Origin: Emcibacter sp.
Lineage (GTDB): Bacteria; Pseudomonadota; Alphaproteobacteria; Sphingomonadales; Emcibacteraceae
Direction: 5' to 3'
Assembly: GCF_963675455.1 (NCBI RefSeq)
Contig: NZ_OY776217.1
Span: 1,970,001 to 2,034,000, forward strand
Length of the DNA: 64,000 nucleotides
Below, one piece after another: positions 61,253 to 64,000 of the stretch. The translations under genes were made by a program, and so were the position numbers. Below the pieces are notes generated by a model. It was not told the origin of the DNA, made no database searches, and worked only from the letters and a program-made list of their open reading frames with translations. Each line of letters begins with the position of its first letter. The stretch's first letter is position 1.

Positions 61253-62491
61253 GTGATAGACAAGAAGAAACCGGAACATGCGCCAATCAGCGGCTATCCT
61301 GTTGTGGATGGCGAAATTACCCTTGGCGGGATAAAGCTTTCCAGATTAGCGGACAGGGTCGGTTCAACACCTTTCTTTGCCTATGACCGGGGCCTGATGA
61401 CGGCGCGCGTGGAAATGATGCGCAAATATCTGCCGAAACAGGTTCAGCTTCATTACGCCATGAAGGCAAATCCAATGCCGGCAGTGGTGCATCATATGGC
61501 GTCCCTGGTGGATGGCCTTGATGTGGCCTCCAGCGGTGAAATGGCAGTGGCACTTGATACCGGAACCTCAGCCGAACTGATCAGCTTTGCCGGACCGGCA
61601 AAGACAGACAAGGAATTGTCGCAGGCCGTTGCCGCCGGTGTGGTGATCAATATGGAATCCTTCGGCGAGATGCGCCGTATTGCCGCGTTCGGCGATCAGC
61701 AGGGCATTCGTCCCAAAGTGGCGGTCCGGGTTAATCCGGACTTCGAACTCAAATCTTCCGGCATGAAAATGGGCGGCGGGCCCAAACAGTTCGGTGTTGA
61801 TGCGGAACAGGTGCCCGACATGCTGAAGGAGCTTGGTGATCTGGGGCTGGATTTCCAGGGCTTTCACATCTTCTCCGGTTCGCAGAACCTGAAAGTGGAC
61901 AGTATTCTGGAAACCCAGGAAAAAACACTGGCCCTTGCGCTCAAGCTTGCGGGAGATGCCCCGTGCGCCCCGACTTTTGTCAATATCGGCGGTGGTTACG
62001 GTATTCCCTATTTTCCAGGCGAAGAACCGCTGGATCTCAAGGCCGCGGGCGAGGGACTTGGCGCCCTGCTGCCGGCTTTTGAGAAAGAAATGCCCGATGC
62101 GGAAGTGGTGATTGAACTTGGCCGTTATTTCGTTGGTGAAGCCGGCATTTATGTGAGCAGGATTGTCGATCGCAAGGTTTCCCGCGGTAATACATTTTTG
62201 ATGACCGATGGCGGATTGCATCATCATCTCGCGGCATCCGGAAATTTCGGCCAGGTGATTCGCAAGAATTATCCCGTGGAAATCGGCAATCGCATGGACG
62301 GCGGGGACAGGGAAGAGGCCAGTGTCGTCGGCTGCCTGTGTACACCCCTGGATCTTCTGGGCAACAAGATGGAACTTCCGGTCGCTGAAATCGGTGACTA
62401 TGTGGTGCTGTTCCAGTCCGGGGCTTATGGCCTGACCGCCAGTCCGACAGCATTTCTGGGCCATGAGGCACCTAGGGAAATCTTGGTTTAG
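61253..62491 (+). CDS. PLP-dependent decarboxylase, exosortase A-associated
   Basis: About 412 residues from the GTG at 61253, nine bases after AGGA; the TTG at 61247 is too close to that SD. It is an alanine-racemase-fold (group IV) decarboxylase: Schiff-base K71 in 'LHYAMKANPMP', 'GLDVASSGEM', 'FVNIGGGYGIPYFPGE', and C-terminal 'DYVVLFQSGAYGLTASPTAFLGH'. It matches pyridoxal-dependent decarboxylase, exosortase A system-associated (TIGR03099 type). The substrate may be a diamino- or carrier-bound amino acid; this is inference. The amidotransferase gene follows. Confidence 0.92.
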   Translation: MIDKKKPEHAPISGYPVVDGEITLGGIKLSRLADRVGSTPFFAYDRGLMTARVEMMRKYLPKQVQLHYAMKANPMPAVVHHMASLVDGLDVASSGEMAVALDTGTSAELISFAGPAKTDKELSQAVAAGVVINMESFGEMRRIAAFGDQQGIRPKVAVRVNPDFELKSSGMKMGGGPKQFGVDAEQVPDMLKELGDLGLDFQGFHIFSGSQNLKVDSILETQEKTLALALKLAGDAPCAPTFVNIGGGYGIPYFPGEEPLDLKAAGEGLGALLPAFEKEMPDAEVVIELGRYFVGEAGIYVSRIVDRKVSRGNTFLMTDGGLHHHLAASGNFGQVIRKNYPVEIGNRMDGGDREEASVVGCLCTPLDLLGNKMELPVAEIGDYVVLFQSGAYGLTASPTAFLGHEAPREILV

Positions 62492-62506
62492 GGGGATACA
62501 GACCAC

Positions 62507-64000
62507 ATGTCGGGAATTTCAGGTTGGCAGGGTCACGCAGGTGATAACGACGCAGCGGGCAGGCTGATTGGCGAAATGGCCGGTTGCCTGATCCGGGGCG
62601 ATCACGAAAGACATCTTGCCGAAAATATCCAGACTTTTTCCTCCACGGCAGGGGCTCTTGCTGTTGTCCCCACTTACGGCAATGGATGCCTTGACTGTGA
62701 AGGCGAATTTCAGGCTGCCGTAAACGGTGTCGTCAGATGGCAGAACGACGTTCTGGCCGGGTTGGCCGCACAAAAGAATAACGCCGCAGCCCTGATCGAG
62801 GGATACCGGCGCTTTGGCACCGATGTTTTCCGCCTGATGCAGGGCGCCTGGTCGGCAGCACTTCTGGATATGGAAAAACGGGAAACTGCTATAGCCATCG
62901 ACAGGACGGGCATTAATTCCCTGTGTTACGCCTGCGGACCGGAAGGCGAGTTTATCTTTTCCACGGTTACGGATGCGGTTAAACGTTTTCCGGGCCTTAA
63001 AACCACCATCAGTCCGCAGTCGGTTTATAACTATCTCTATTATTTCGTCGTGCCGTCCCCGACATCGATCTATGACCAGATGAACAAGCTTGAGCCGGCG
63101 CAGTTTGTGAAATTCAGCAACGGGCAGGTCAGCAAGGGCTTCTACTGGTCCATGCCTTATACCACGGCGGCTTCCGGCAACCGGGATGAATGGAAAGACG
63201 CCTTATGGGATGTTCTTGATCGCAGTTTCGAAAAAACCTTGTCTGATACTGACAGGAACCAGCTTGGGGCATTTCTCAGCGGTGGCCTGGACAGCAGTAC
63301 CGTGGCAGGACTGATGATGAAGCATAATGGCGGCGGTAAAACCTATACCATCGGCTTTCATGAATCACAGTTTGATGAAAGCGGATACGCACGTCTGGCG
63401 GCCGAACATTTCAAGACCGACCATCACGAATATTTCATGGAACCGACCGATGTCGAAAAGGTGATGGAAAATATCGCCGATATTTATGACGAGCCTTACG
63501 GCAATCATTCTGCCGTGGCCGCCTATTACTGTGCAAAAATGGCGAAGGAAAGCGGCGTAAGCACGCTTCTGGCCGGCGACGGTGGTGATGAGATTTTTGC
63601 CGGTAATGAACGATATGTCATGATGAAAAAGATCGAGAAATATGCCCTGATCCCTGGCGGTCTGCGCAAATATTTTCTTGAACCGATTCTGGAATTGCCC
63701 GGCATGCAGCATGTGCCGGTTGTGTCCAAGGCCCGCAGTCTGGCCCGCAGATATGCAACGCCCATGCCTGAAAGGCTTTATTCCTACAGTTTTATTTCCG
63801 GCGTCGAGCCGCTGGATATATTCCGGCCTGAATGCCGCGAAGGCCTGGATACGGAACTGCCGCTTGAACTGATCCGTCAGACCTATCACCGGCATGAAGA
63901 TACCCAGATGCTGCAGCGGATGATGCATATGGATATGCAGATCACCCTGGCGGACAATGATCTTCGCAAGGTCAACCAGATGTGCCGGCTGGCCGGTGTG
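62507..64000 (+). CDS. Exosortase A-associated amidotransferase (cut by window end), Cys to Ser
   Basis: The first 498 residues of an asparagine-synthetase-like protein (amidotransferase 1, exosortase A system-associated; TIGR03108 type), continuing past the window. SD GGGGGA lies upstream of the ATG at 62507. The PP-loop is 'SGGLDSS' at 258-264, with 'AGDGGDE' further on. Normal members begin MCGI, where Cys is the glutaminase nucleophile; here the chain begins MSGISGWQ, a Ser in that place. The glutaminase-like half is otherwise degenerate too. It probably uses ammonia or a different donor. It follows the decarboxylase gene by 15 bp. Confidence 0.9.
   Translation, partial: MSGISGWQGHAGDNDAAGRLIGEMAGCLIRGDHERHLAENIQTFSSTAGALAVVPTYGNGCLDCEGEFQAAVNGVVRWQNDVLAGLAAQKNNAAALIEGYRRFGTDVFRLMQGAWSAALLDMEKRETAIAIDRTGINSLCYACGPEGEFIFSTVTDAVKRFPGLKTTISPQSVYNYLYYFVVPSPTSIYDQMNKLEPAQFVKFSNGQVSKGFYWSMPYTTAASGNRDEWKDALWDVLDRSFEKTLSDTDRNQLGAFLSGGLDSSTVAGLMMKHNGGGKTYTIGFHESQFDESGYARLAAEHFKTDHHEYFMEPTDVEKVMENIADIYDEPYGNHSAVAAYYCAKMAKESGVSTLLAGDGGDEIFAGNERYVMMKKIEKYALIPGGLRKYFLEPILELPGMQHVPVVSKARSLARRYATPMPERLYSYSFISGVEPLDIFRPECREGLDTELPLELIRQTYHRHEDTQMLQRMMHMDMQITLADNDLRKVNQMCRLAGV

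Noticed and set aside
59809..61263. Minus-strand open frame of 484 codons
   Set aside because: Antisense to the acyl ligase with intact ANL motifs; composition rich in His/Arg typical of shadow frames.

Overview
The window looks like chromosomal DNA of a free-living, Gram-negative alphaproteobacterium. The signs are an IalB-family periplasmic protein, a TonB-dependent receptor, a type II 3-hydroxyacyl-CoA dehydrogenase, a two-subunit 3-oxoacid CoA-transferase, and an exosortase-A (XrtA) type exopolysaccharide locus. Overall composition is moderately GC-rich, with a few AT-rich orphan genes. A marine relative of Kordiimonadales/Emcibacterales would fit, but that placement is inference. I saw no insertion sequence, prophage, CRISPR array or rRNA operon. 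One tRNA gene (Arg-CCG) is present.

Layout. 1-8.3 kb (+): end of an amidohydrolase, a secreted zinc metalloprotease, a threonine/serine dehydratase, a ferredoxin-reductase-like flavoprotein, a phosphofructokinase with mixed donor-site residues, an SDR and a small VOC protein. 8.4-14.8 kb (-): a TonB receptor, an MFS carrier, a zinc alcohol dehydrogenase, an SDR and a cupin dioxygenase-like protein. Together these look like uptake and catabolism of an oxygenated (keto/hydroxy, possibly aromatic) compound. 15.0-20.3 kb (-): five genes with overlapping ends encode a Tm-1-like ATP-binding protein, a biotin carrier, a biotin carboxylase, a pyruvate-type carboxyltransferase and a HAD phosphatase. 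A divergent IclR regulator and two perfect inverted repeats lie at its head. This is my best candidate for an undescribed metabolic system.

21-34 kb: housekeeping and accessory genes. These include a uracil-DNA-glycosylase superfamily protein, a large RTX-repeat lipoprotein with an internal ~260-residue duplication, bifunctional glutathionylspermidine synthetase/amidase, a decayed fragment resembling the glycosylase gene, a truncated haemoglobin, a BI-1 protein, an LMW phosphatase, a sirtuin, a pterin dehydratase, a universal stress protein and an SDR. 34.2-38.1 kb: four consecutive DMT/EamA transporter genes. Two of them are preceded by copies of the same ~75-bp promoter-like sequence, so gene and promoter appear to have been duplicated together. 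38.5-49.7 kb: iron superoxide dismutase, AT-rich secreted orphans, small-molecule hydrolases, NnrS, a PepSY-like membrane protein, an amidohydrolase lipoprotein, the CoA-transferase pair, IalB and RlmN.

49.7 kb to the end: an XrtA-associated surface polysaccharide locus. It has a flippase, UDP-GlcNAc 2-epimerase, O-antigen ligase/polymerase, a 45-residue membrane peptide, a polysaccharide deacetylase, an asparagine-synthetase-like protein, two alpha/beta hydrolase-like proteins, an acyl carrier protein, an acetyltransferase, an acyl-CoA ligase, a PLP decarboxylase and an amidotransferase cut by the window end. The exosortase itself is not in the window. Both asparagine-synthetase-like proteins lack the N-terminal cysteine of glutamine amidotransferases, and both hydrolase-like proteins have altered nucleophile elbows.
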